DNA of 64,000 nt, taken from positions 62,001 through 126,000 of the forward strand of contig JAHHSG010000003.1 in the NCBI GenBank assembly GCA_020025305.1. Direction: 5' to 3'. This document shows positions 7,547 through 15,108 of this stretch, piece by piece. This stretch comes from Oscillospiraceae bacterium. Lineage in GTDB: Bacteria > Bacillota > Clostridia > Oscillospirales > Oscillospiraceae. The translations under genes and the position numbers were made by a program. The number at the start of each line of letters is the position of its first letter. The stretch's first letter is position 1. Under the pieces are notes generated by a model. The model was not told the DNA's origin and made no database searches. It saw only the letters and a list, made by a program, of their open reading frames with translations.

Positions 7547-8620
7547 TCACATATCCCGGTTGTCCATGGCAGCAAGGCCAAAGCGCGCCGCCTGTTCAAT
7601 GGCTGCCTTCTCCCGCTCGTCTGCCTGCTCATATTGCGCCCGGAGATCCGCCAAAAATAAACCACGCAAAGAATCCTCTCCGCAGTGGAGCCACAGTTCT
7701 TCCTCTTCTCTCAGTTGCGAGCGAACCTCCAGCTGCCACGCAAAAGGCTCCAACTCCCGCTTGATGGCAGCCTCGTCTACCACACCGATGCCGGTGAGAT
7801 AGATACGGCAAATATCCTGAGCGCACCCCTGCAAGGCCTCTTTTGCAGCAGTCAGCGGGTCACGGCCCGTTATATCCACGGTAATTTTCCGATAGCGGCG
7901 GCGTGCAAAGGGAACAAACTGCAGCTGCACCGCTCCCTTATCCACCGCGCCAAACAAAAATCCCTTATCGCCTAACTCGTCAAAGCCACGGCCTTCCGGA
8001 CAGCCCGGGTAAGCATAGGCGGTTTTTCCCGCATATTGCACACCACTATACTGGTGAATATGTCCCAACGCAGCGTAATCAAGACCGCTCTGTGCCAGCA
8101 CAGATGTCCGGATCGGTCGATAGAGGCTGCAGGGGGCATCCATATCACCATGGAGTACCAGGATCTGTACCGTGTCACCGGCTGCAAAATTTGGTTCCAT
8201 GGGAAGTTCGCTGCAAGTCGCATCAGTAAATGCTGCTCCCCAAACGGTACAGCCGTACTGGGGCAGTTCCAATTTTTCCAGCTGGTTTTTTTGAAAGATG
8301 TGTACATTCTCAGGCCATAGAGCAGCACAGTAAGGACTGCGGGAGTGGTATGGGTCGTGGTTACCCGGCGCAATCACCACTTGCCCGTGAAACTGTTCCA
8401 GCCCACGAGCCAACGTCTCCGCCGTCTGACTGTAGAGTTCCTGCCCATCGAAGAGATCGCCGCTCAGAAGGAGCAGTTCGGCGCCGTGATCGTTGGCGTA
8501 CTCCACCAAACGCTCCGGCAGTTCCCGACTCTCCTGCCGTCGAAGCCGCGCCTTCTCCGCCCCCAGCGCCCCGAATGGACTATCCAGATGAAGATCCGCT
8601 GCATGCAGAATTTTAACCAT
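7547..8620 (-). CDS. Metallophosphoesterase, YhaO/SbcD-like DNA repair exonuclease
   Basis: Calcineurin-type phosphoesterase of the YhaO/SbcD group, expected to bind two metal ions and cut DNA or phosphodiesters. The signature residues are visible in order: DLHLD near residue 9, SGDLFDG, PGNHDPYHS, LHGDMD and GHIHQY. The ATG at 8620 (MVKILHAADLHLDSP, 357 residues) is preferred over one 30 bases upstream because CAGGAGGAAG lies directly ahead of it. It overlaps the end of ybaK by eight bases. In many Bacillota yhaO is followed by the large coiled-coil ATPase gene yhaN. Here ansA follows instead, so no partner is seen locally. Confidence 0.82.
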   Translation of the reverse strand: MVKILHAADLHLDSPFGALGAEKARLRRQESRELPERLVEYANDHGAELLLLSGDLFDGQELYSQTAETLARGLEQFHGQVVIAPGNHDPYHSRSPYCAALWPENVHIFQKNQLEKLELPQYGCTVWGAAFTDATCSELPMEPNFAAGDTVQILVLHGDMDAPCSLYRPIRTSVLAQSGLDYAALGHIHQYSGVQYAGKTAYAYPGCPEGRGFDELGDKGFLFGAVDKGAVQLQFVPFARRRYRKITVDITGRDPLTAAKEALQGCAQDICRIYLTGIGVVDEAAIKRELEPFAWQLEVRSQLREEEELWLHCGEDSLRGLFLADLRAQYEQADEREKAAIEQAARFGLAAMDNRDM

Positions 8621-9104
8621 TGTCTTCCTCCTGCCAGCCCTTGCAAACATCCACCCATTCTACGAAGTTGTCCCCGCAGCATCTCTCCAGCTCCTCGCAG
8701 CTCAGTGCAATGGCAGAAGCCGGACTGCCCACAGCCGGATAAACCGTGGAGAAGCGGCGCAAAGACACGTCTAAATAAGTTCTGACATCCGCAGGCAAAG
8801 CAAAGGGACACACACCGCCCACAGCATGTCCAATACGTTCCACCACCTCATCCGGCGACAGCATTTTAGCCTTAGCGTGAAAATAGTGCTTATACTTGCT
8901 GTTGTCAATCTTGGCATCCCCGGCAGCTACCACTAAAATAGGTCCCTCTCCTACTTTAAAACTGAGGGTTTTGGCGATCCGTGCGCCTTCCACCCCCACA
9001 GCCACCGCCGCCAGTTCCACCGTGGCACTGGAGACTTCAAATTCCCGCATTCGGTCGGCAACGCCATAGGCCGTCAGATACTCTCTCACTTTCGCAACAG
9101 ACAT
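8613..9104 (-). CDS. YbaK/EbsC-family aminoacyl-tRNA deacylase-like protein
   Basis: Single-domain relative of the prolyl-tRNA synthetase editing (INS) domain; family members hydrolyse mischarged Cys- or Ala-tRNA-Pro. The 163-residue protein has the family core, including the conserved lysine in TLSFKVGEGP (about residue 50) and the GGVCPFALP loop. It overlaps the downstream yhaO-like gene and follows ymdB by 57 bases, a spacer that contains a hairpin. Whether it edits for the type 3 ProRS encoded nearby is inference. Confidence 0.88.
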   Translation of the reverse strand: MSVAKVREYLTAYGVADRMREFEVSSATVELAAVAVGVEGARIAKTLSFKVGEGPILVVAAGDAKIDNSKYKHYFHAKAKMLSPDEVVERIGHAVGGVCPFALPADVRTYLDVSLRRFSTVYPAVGSPASAIALSCEELERCCGDNFVEWVDVCKGWQEEDNG

Positions 9105-9127
9105 GATCCCTTCTCCTTTTATGAGAT

Positions 9128-9150
9128 AGAGGGGACGGTCTGTCCCCTCT
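9128..9150. other. Nine-bp-stem hairpin between ymdB and ybaK
   Basis: AGAGGGGAC and GTCCCCTCT flank a five-base loop. On the plus strand it is followed by a T-rich run (GTCTTCTTTTTT). On the minus strand, the direction of the genes, the T tract is poor. It may be a weak attenuator or processing signal between the two genes. Confidence 0.4.
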
Positions 9151-9161
9151 GTCTTCTTTTT

Positions 9162-9941
9162 TCATCGGACATCCACCCGCTCTACCGCTGTGCAAAAGCC
9201 GGTATCGCTGTCCAGCGTAAAGATAGCTCCCTCCATTTTGCATCCCCCGCCGGCGCTGCGGAATCGTCCGGGCAAACCACCCAGGAAAAATTCCACTGAC
9301 TGCTCCGGCCGGATTCCCAAAATAGAGCGGGCCGGACCTGTCATCCCCAGATCCGTGATGTAGCCGGTGCCATTTTCCATAATCTGAGCGTCAGCAGTGG
9401 GCACATGGGTATGGGTGCCCCACACCGCACTGACTCGCCCATCCAAATAGTATCCCATAGCCAGTTTTTCACTGGTGGCCTGGGCGTGAAAGTCCACCAG
9501 CGTGAAATCGGGTTTCTCCGCCGCTCCTTTTAAAATGCGGTCGACCGTGGTAAAGGGATTCTCCGCCTTCCAATCCAGATCACATCGGCCAATGAGGTTG
9601 ATCACGGCGATGCGGATATGGCCGCACTCATAAATACCCCACCCCCGGCCGGGAACGCGAGGCGCGTAGTTGGCGGGCCGCAGGATGTAGCGGTTCTCCT
9701 CCAGATAGTCGGCAATCTGCATTTTCCCCCACGTGTGGTTGCCCAGTGTGATCACATCCACCCCTGCGGTAAAGAGATCCTCCGCCTGATCCGGTGTTAG
9801 CCCATTGCCGGCCATATTCTCCCCGTTAGCAACAACGAAAGCAATCTCCTGCATTTTTTTGAAGCTGCGCAGATGGCGGCTCACATGGCGGAGTCCCTCT
9901 TCTCCTGTCACATCGCCCAGCGCCAGAATCCGATAGAGCAT
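9162..9941 (-). CDS. ymdB: YmdB-family metallophosphoesterase (cyclic nucleotide phosphodiesterase)
   Basis: YmdB of Bacillus subtilis hydrolyses 2',3'- and 3',5'-cyclic nucleotides and affects RNA turnover and colony behaviour. The 259-residue protein carries the family motifs ALGDVTGEEG (about 7-16), VANGENMAGNG, LGNHTWGK, DFHAQATSEK and WGTHTHVPTAD, which supply the metal ligands. It has its own promoter at 10018-10046. In B. subtilis ymdB directly follows rny. Here rny lies at 11446-12996 on the same strand, with an oppositely oriented HTH gene between them. Confidence 0.92.
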   Translation of the reverse strand: MLYRILALGDVTGEEGLRHVSRHLRSFKKMQEIAFVVANGENMAGNGLTPDQAEDLFTAGVDVITLGNHTWGKMQIADYLEENRYILRPANYAPRVPGRGWGIYECGHIRIAVINLIGRCDLDWKAENPFTTVDRILKGAAEKPDFTLVDFHAQATSEKLAMGYYLDGRVSAVWGTHTHVPTADAQIMENGTGYITDLGMTGPARSILGIRPEQSVEFFLGGLPGRFRSAGGGCKMEGAIFTLDSDTGFCTAVERVDVR

Positions 9942-10017
9942 AATGTGCTCCCCTCTTCCTAATCATCAGTTACGGTATCCCTGTTCAAAAAAGCAGAACA
10001 AACACCGCTATTTTGGT

Positions 10018-10046
10018 ATTGTACCATGAATTTCCCATAGGTGCAA
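10018..10046 (-). promoter_or_regulatory. Promoter of the ymdB-ybaK-yhaO-ansA run
   Basis: TTGCAC (10046-10041), 17-base spacer, TACAAT (10023-10018) on the minus strand, about 80 bases upstream of the ymdB start. Confidence 0.7.
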
Positions 10047-10386
10047 CGCTCCGGCCTCAGCTTATGCCCTTTCCTTTTGCCCTTCACAATGGACACAGCT
10101 ATTTTTCCCACTTTTTCCACAAATGCAAAACAGGGTTACTTGCAAAGACGCTCTCCCCCCTCCATGCCTGCCCTGTGTTTCCTTCTCCTGTAAATCTGCC
10201 CCTCTACCATAAAAAGTATCCACCCCAAGGCGGACTCCCATAGGGACACAAAGTGAATGAAAGGTGCGTTTGGCACAGAAGGCCGCTATAGAAATGACCT
10301 CTGCTGAAAAATGACGTATTTGCACTTCTTTTTCTTGCCTCTCCTGTCGCTCTACTTATAAAACCATCCATTCTCTTGACAGGCGG
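10047..10386. other. Gene-free spacer between ymdB and the HTH gene
   Basis: No gene is supported here. It is rich in short pyrimidine runs and has no convincing ribosome site ahead of its small open frames. It contains CCCATAGGGACAC near 10239; similar AGGGACA strings occur near 11410 and 52694, also in non-coding DNA, so a degenerate dispersed repeat is possible but unproved. Confidence 0.3.
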
Positions 10387-10415
10387 TTGCAAAAGCACTT
10401 TCAAAAAATTATAAT
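10387..10415 (+). promoter_or_regulatory. Promoter of the HTH membrane regulator
   Basis: TTGCAA (10387-10392), 17-base spacer, TATAAT (10410-10415). The ribosome site CAGGAGG follows directly, so the predicted leader is very short. Confidence 0.75.
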
Positions 10416-10435
10416 GCAGGCAGGAGGCGAAAAGA

Positions 10436-11188
10436 ATGTACGAACTTGATAAAGCAAAATTCGGAGCGTTTGTGGCCCAGCTCCGTAAGGAAATGGGATA
10501 TACACAGAAGGAGCTGGCAAAACAACTTCTGATTTCCGATAAAGCTGTCAGCAAATGGGAAACGGGAACAACCATTCCCGATACGGCTTTGCTGATCCCC
10601 CTTGCTGATGTTCTTGGTGTTACGGTAACAGAGCTGCTCACCGGCGAGCGCATAGAGAAGCAGGCAATGCCGCCCGAGAAGGTGGAGAATATCGTAAAAA
10701 CAGTCATTACCTATACCGAGACCGCACCAGAACGAGCATGGCAGAAAAAAAGCGTTTGGGGGGCTGCGTTTATCCTTGCCTGTTTGGCAGATATGGCATT
10801 TCTGTTTCTTCTGTGGCAGCGAGGTCATCTGACGGAAGCTATTGTGACCAACGCAGCCCTCACGACACTATTCGGGGCCTATTTCTGCTTCTTTGTAACG
10901 ATGAAGCTGCCGGCTTATTACGATCAAAACCAAATTTCCGGCATCCATGACGGTATTGTCCGCATGAATATTCCCGGTCTGCGTTTCAATAACAGCAACT
11001 GGCCCCATATCATCAAAACCGGTCGATTGGTGATGATGGTAAATATGCTCACCTTCCCGCTTTTGTCTATCGTTTTAGGACAGCTTATCCCGGAACTGTG
11101 GTTTGCTTCCGAGAAGATGGTTCTGCTGGTGATGATGCTGGGAGGGCTGTTGGTTCCTATGTACATCGTCGGAAAGAAATACGAATAA
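10436..11188 (+). CDS. XRE-family HTH regulator with C-terminal membrane domain
   Basis: An N-terminal XRE/Cro-type helix-turn-helix (about residues 8-62: FVAQLRKEMGYTQKELAKQL, then SDKAVSKWETG) is joined to a C-terminal part with four or so hydrophobic segments (about 106-124, 135-152, 201-218, 228-244). This suggests a membrane-anchored DNA-binding protein that senses an envelope signal; the signal and targets are unknown. At 250 residues it resembles HTH proteins with a DUF or SdpI-like tail in Clostridia. It has its own promoter and terminator and faces away from both neighbours, splitting the common rny-ymdB pair. Recent insertion is possible, but no mobile-element ends are visible. Confidence 0.8.
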   Translation: MYELDKAKFGAFVAQLRKEMGYTQKELAKQLLISDKAVSKWETGTTIPDTALLIPLADVLGVTVTELLTGERIEKQAMPPEKVENIVKTVITYTETAPERAWQKKSVWGAAFILACLADMAFLFLLWQRGHLTEAIVTNAALTTLFGAYFCFFVTMKLPAYYDQNQISGIHDGIVRMNIPGLRFNNSNWPHIIKTGRLVMMVNMLTFPLLSIVLGQLIPELWFASEKMVLLVMMLGGLLVPMYIVGKKYE

Positions 11189-11190
11189 AA

Positions 11191-11235
11191 GAAGCTGCTC
11201 ATCGTTTTTTGATTCGTTGGGCAGCTTCACTTTTT
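11191..11235 (+). terminator. Terminator of the HTH gene
   Basis: GAAGCTGC (11191-11198) pairs with GCAGCTTC (11221-11228), followed by ACTTTTT. It begins two bases after the stop codon. Confidence 0.7.
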
Positions 11236-11344
11236 GCGGAGTTTTTTCGTTGGAGAGAGGCAGGCAGCGTACCCGCCTTTCTTTGTCAGCCTTGGTGCAA
11301 TAGCAATATGGGGCACAAGCCCGACCCACTTTGTCAGAGAACAG

Positions 11345-11374
11345 AAAAAAGAGGCCGTGCCTCGGCACGACCTC
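11345..11374 (-). terminator. Terminator of rny
   Basis: In the minus-strand message GAGGTCGTGCC and GGCACGGCCTC form an 11-bp stem (one G-T pair) followed by six T residues, about 70 bases after the rny stop. Confidence 0.88.
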
Positions 11375-11445
11375 ATAACATCAATGTTTCATGAGAGGGG
11401 GAAATCTGTCCCTATGGAACCTCTTAGAAAGACGGATGCTTTTAC

Positions 11446-12996
11446 TTATTTTGCGTATTCCACAACCTTGGTTTCACGCAGAACGTGCACCTTGATCTGT
11501 CCGGGATACTCTAACTCACTCTCAATACGCTTGGCAAGGTCACGGGCCAAAATGACCATCTGATCCTCGCTGACCTGCTCCGGCTTGACCATCACGCGAA
11601 CCTCACGGCCGGCCTGAATGGCGTAGCTCTTTTCAACGCCGGGATACTCGCTGGTAATCTCCTCCAGTTTCTGAAGACGCTTGATGTAGTTCTCCAGATT
11701 CTCACGGCGGGCACCGGGGCGAGCCGCAGAAATGGCGTCAGCAGCCTGCACCAAACATGCCACAATAGTCTTGCACTCCACATCGCCGTGGTGCGCCTGA
11801 ATGGCATGGATGATGTCCTCCTTCTCCTTGTATTTCCGGGCAAACTCCACGCCCAGAGCCACATGGGTGCCTTCCATCTCATGGTCAATGGCCTTACCGA
11901 TATCGTGCAGCAGGCCTGCACGTTTAGCGGCGTTAACATCCACACCCAACTCCGCAGCCATAAGCCCGGCAATATGGGACACTTCGATGGAGTGCTGCAG
12001 CACGTTCTGCCCATAGCTGGTGCGATAGTGCAAACGTCCCAACAGCTTCTGCAGTTCCGGATGCAGGGCTCGAACCCCCGTCTCCAGAACGGCACGCTCC
12101 CCTTCGGAGCGTATGACAGCATCTACCTCACGGCGTGCCTTCTCCACCATCTCCTCAATGTGGGTGGGATGAATGCGGCCGTCGGCGATCAGCTTCTCCA
12201 GCGCCAAACGGGCTACCTCCCGGCGCACCGGCTCAAAGCAGGAGACCGTAATGGCCTCCGGTGTATCATCAATAATGAGATCGGCGCCGGTCAGCGTCTC
12301 CAGGGTGCGGATGTTGCGGCCCTCACGGCCGATAATCCGACCCTTCATTTCGTCATTGGGCAGGGGTACCACACTGACGGTAATTTCAGCCACATGGTCA
12401 GCGGCACAACGCTGAATGGCCGTTGCCACAATCTCGCGGGCGCGCTGCTCGGCCTCATCCTTGGCACGAGCCTCGATTTCCTTGATCTTGACGGCAGTCT
12501 CATGCGTCACCTCGGACTCCACCTGACTGATGAGGTACTCCTTGGCCTGCTCCGCCGTAAAACCGGAGATGCGCTCAAGCATCTCCGTCTGGCTGCGCTT
12601 GATGACCCGGATCTCCTCCTGTTCACGGTCAGCGGCTGCATGCTTCGCTGCCAGTGCCTCTTCCTTCTTCTCAATCAGATCTGTCTTATGGTCAATATTT
12701 TCTTCCTTCTGCTGCAGCCGACGCTCCTGCTTTTGCAGGTCAGCCCGGCGCCCCTTTTCTTCCTTCTCGTATTCACTTCGAGCCTTCAGAACTTCTTCTT
12801 TTGCCTCAAGTAGTGCTTCGCGCTTCTTATTCTCAGAACTTTTGATTGCCTCATTGATAATCCGCGTGGCTTCTTCTTCCGCGCTGGAAATCTCCTTTTC
12901 CGCAACACGCTTACGGTAGTGAATGCCGATAGGGAACCAAACGGCGCAGGATACGACGGCCACAATGACTGCTACAACGTAGCCCAAAGTGTCCAT
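11446..12996 (-). CDS. rny: Ribonuclease Y
   Basis: Membrane-anchored endoribonuclease that starts mRNA decay in Bacillota. The start at 12996 gives MDTLGYVVAVIVAVVSCAVW (516 residues), with CAGGAGGAAC just upstream. An open frame continues upstream to 13125 but lacks this context. The order is an N-terminal membrane helix (about 5-22), a long charged coiled coil (about 30-175), a KH domain (GREGRNIRTLE, about 220) and an HD domain with HDIGKAIDHE (about 365). Length and architecture are normal. It is a single-gene unit with its own promoter, a leader hairpin and a strong terminator. Confidence 0.96.
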   Translation of the reverse strand: MDTLGYVVAVIVAVVSCAVWFPIGIHYRKRVAEKEISSAEEEATRIINEAIKSSENKKREALLEAKEEVLKARSEYEKEEKGRRADLQKQERRLQQKEENIDHKTDLIEKKEEALAAKHAAADREQEEIRVIKRSQTEMLERISGFTAEQAKEYLISQVESEVTHETAVKIKEIEARAKDEAEQRAREIVATAIQRCAADHVAEITVSVVPLPNDEMKGRIIGREGRNIRTLETLTGADLIIDDTPEAITVSCFEPVRREVARLALEKLIADGRIHPTHIEEMVEKARREVDAVIRSEGERAVLETGVRALHPELQKLLGRLHYRTSYGQNVLQHSIEVSHIAGLMAAELGVDVNAAKRAGLLHDIGKAIDHEMEGTHVALGVEFARKYKEKEDIIHAIQAHHGDVECKTIVACLVQAADAISAARPGARRENLENYIKRLQKLEEITSEYPGVEKSYAIQAGREVRVMVKPEQVSEDQMVILARDLAKRIESELEYPGQIKVHVLRETKVVEYAK

Positions 12997-13071
12997 AATG
13001 GTTCCTCCTGTAGATGTTTGTGTATGGAAAAAAGAACTGTCTTTCCTGACAATTCCTTTGTGTAGATAATA

Positions 13072-13098
13072 ATTGAAAGATTCCCCTAATCTTTCAAT
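13072..13098 (-). promoter_or_regulatory. Perfect 11-bp hairpin in the rny leader
   Basis: ATTGAAAGATT and AATCTTTCAAT flank the five-base loop AGGGG in the message sense. The hairpin begins about nine bases after the predicted transcription start and ends about 75 bases before the rny start codon. It is AT-rich and not followed by a T tract, so it looks like an RNA-stability or autoregulation element rather than a terminator. Confidence 0.5.
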
Positions 13099-13112
13099 GA
13101 TAATCCTTTTTA

Positions 13113-13141
13113 ATTTTATACGCATTGCCTACGGCTGTCAA
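13113..13141 (-). promoter_or_regulatory. Promoter of rny
   Basis: TTGACA (13141-13136), 17-base spacer, TAAAAT (13118-13113) on the minus strand. Confidence 0.78.
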
Positions 13142-13204
13142 GTCCAAATCACAGTCCGCAGAAGAATTCGCCTGTCATCTTTCCTATTTCCCGAAAAAAA
13201 CCGA

Positions 13205-13235
13205 GAAAAACGTCAGGCCGAAGCCTGACGTTTTG
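13205..13235 (-). terminator. Terminator of the 577-aa membrane protein gene
   Basis: ACGTCAGGC and GCCTGACGT enclose a TTCG tetraloop in the minus-strand message, followed by TTTTTC. The stem is perfect and begins seven bases after the stop codon. Confidence 0.88.
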
Positions 13236-13237
13236 TC

Positions 13238-14971
13238 TTATTTCTTCATGGCATCCGGTGCTGTCTCCGGCGTGACGCTGTAGGCTTTAAGAATACTGCC
13301 CTCTCCCTTGGGGAACTTTACCTTCACATAGTCGCCGGTATTCAAAATCACCACATCCTGATTTTCCGCCGCAGAGATGGCGTAGTACACCTCACCGCCT
13401 TCCAATCGCAGGTAATACCAGGTATTTCCTTCCATCACCGCACTGCGGATCTCCGTAATTGTGCCCTCTGCCTCCTCCTGATCGGAGACAACCACGTCTG
13501 TATCCTCCGGAGAAATGAGTCCTTTCTCTGCCAGCATGGAACGATAGCTGGCCTCACACTCAGCCACCGTGGTGCCGGTCGCCACGATCTGATACTGGCT
13601 CACGTTGACCATGGCGTACATCTTCACCAATCCCGCCGCATCCTTCATGGCCATAAAGTAGGTGGGCTGCTCGGAAATATTCAGCAGCAGCGGGAAGGTG
13701 GCGGTATATTTCATCTGCTGTACCTGTCCCTCTGCCGAAGCCATGGCGGAATACTCCTCCGCACCGGCTACCTGATAGAAGCTTGTTTCCTTAGTGCGCT
13801 GGTTAGAAAGGATGAAGCCTACATTGGACTGGTCACTGACCACAGAGGTGACGCCGGTATACATATAGACATCATCCCCGATGGCGATATAGTTGTAGCC
13901 GCGAGTGGTCATAGTCATGCCGCGCTGACCAAACACGGAGTTAATAAAACCATTAATATACTTACCGTGGTAGTCATACTGGCGCATAATCAGATCCGCC
14001 GTGTAGACATGGTCCACCCATTTGGGCACATCCGCCACATCGTAGTACTGGCTCTCACCGGTAACGGCGTTCACCAGCACAGCCCCAATGATATCCGTAC
14101 CGCCGAACAGGCCGATGGTCTTGCTGATCCGGGGGCAGACCCAGTAGGGCTGTCCCTGCTCATCAATTTCAAAAGCGGGCTTATCAAACATATAGGTGGG
14201 ATAGTTGAAACGCAGATGGCGATAGAGGTTGCGGCTGAAATGCTCCGCAGTGGTATACCGAATCCCCTCGTTCAAACGCACCACATCCACATTCTGCGTC
14301 ACCATGTCGATAATCAAATAGGCAGGCAGACCTGCAGAGCGGTTATTGAACCACTTGATAATGTCGCCGTAGCGCAGCGGGGTCACACGCACAGGGCGTC
14401 CACCGTAGTTAATCTGCGTGTATTCGTCTGCCACCTCGAACTGAGAGACCATATCCGCCAGCTCACCCAGCTTGCGGTTGCCGAGTTTTGCGGCAGAGTC
14501 GGCATCCAGCATAGGAATCTGGTCAAAGGAGATTTCCTCCACCTCAGCGGCAAAATCGCCGTCCTTGATTGTCAGCATATCCCGATAGCTGGAAGCACGG
14601 ATGACTTCCCAGCTGAGGATAGCGCCCACCACAGCGGTGACAATCAGCGCGGCGGCCAGCAGTCCGGGAATTTTGCACTGCTTCTTCACAAAGCCGAAAT
14701 ACCCCTTGACACCGCCGCCTTGGAAACCGGAGGTGATCACGGCGCAGATGCAGTAGACAGCACACAGCAAGAGGACAAATACATAGAATTCCTCCGACTT
14801 CAAGTTGATGGGGGGCAAAACTGCATAGAAATAGATGGCGCCAAACACCAGTGTCACCAGCAGATTAATCAGTGTCCGGGTGATGGGGGAGCCGATGGGC
14901 TTGCGCACTTTCTTGGGACGGGATTCCTTTCCAAAGCCCTCAAAATCCGGGCTGTTCCAGTTAATATTCAT
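13238..14971 (-). CDS. Unrecognised membrane protein with large extracytoplasmic region
   Basis: I do not recognise a family. The start at 14971 (MNINWNSPDFEGFG, 577 residues) is chosen over one six codons upstream because GAGAGGAG precedes it. A short basic N-terminus is followed by three hydrophobic segments (about residues 30-52, 62-83 and 100-122), then about 450 mainly soluble residues that would lie outside the cell. That part is rich in Tyr and Val, with repeated short beta-like stretches and aromatic pairs, and ends in a small strand-rich module (about 490-577). The gene stands alone between rny and clpC, with a TATAAT-like -10 at 15006-15001 and a perfect terminator. An envelope role is only inference. 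Confidence 0.75.
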   Translation of the reverse strand: MNINWNSPDFEGFGKESRPKKVRKPIGSPITRTLINLLVTLVFGAIYFYAVLPPINLKSEEFYVFVLLLCAVYCICAVITSGFQGGGVKGYFGFVKKQCKIPGLLAAALIVTAVVGAILSWEVIRASSYRDMLTIKDGDFAAEVEEISFDQIPMLDADSAAKLGNRKLGELADMVSQFEVADEYTQINYGGRPVRVTPLRYGDIIKWFNNRSAGLPAYLIIDMVTQNVDVVRLNEGIRYTTAEHFSRNLYRHLRFNYPTYMFDKPAFEIDEQGQPYWVCPRISKTIGLFGGTDIIGAVLVNAVTGESQYYDVADVPKWVDHVYTADLIMRQYDYHGKYINGFINSVFGQRGMTMTTRGYNYIAIGDDVYMYTGVTSVVSDQSNVGFILSNQRTKETSFYQVAGAEEYSAMASAEGQVQQMKYTATFPLLLNISEQPTYFMAMKDAAGLVKMYAMVNVSQYQIVATGTTVAECEASYRSMLAEKGLISPEDTDVVVSDQEEAEGTITEIRSAVMEGNTWYYLRLEGGEVYYAISAAENQDVVILNTGDYVKVKFPKGEGSILKAYSVTPETAPDAMKK

Positions 14972-15108
14972 AGAATGCTCCTCTCGCATTTATATTTGGT
15001 ATTATAGTATATAGAACAGTCAGAAAAAAGAACAAATTGTAAATTTGCATACTCCCGTCCTAATTTTTCCATTCCTAACGAAAAAGAGTCATATACAGCG
15101 ATTCTTTT

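Noticed and set aside
10062..10707. Minus-strand small frames upstream of and across the HTH gene
   Set aside because: No ribosome sites; the second runs antisense to the HTH domain.
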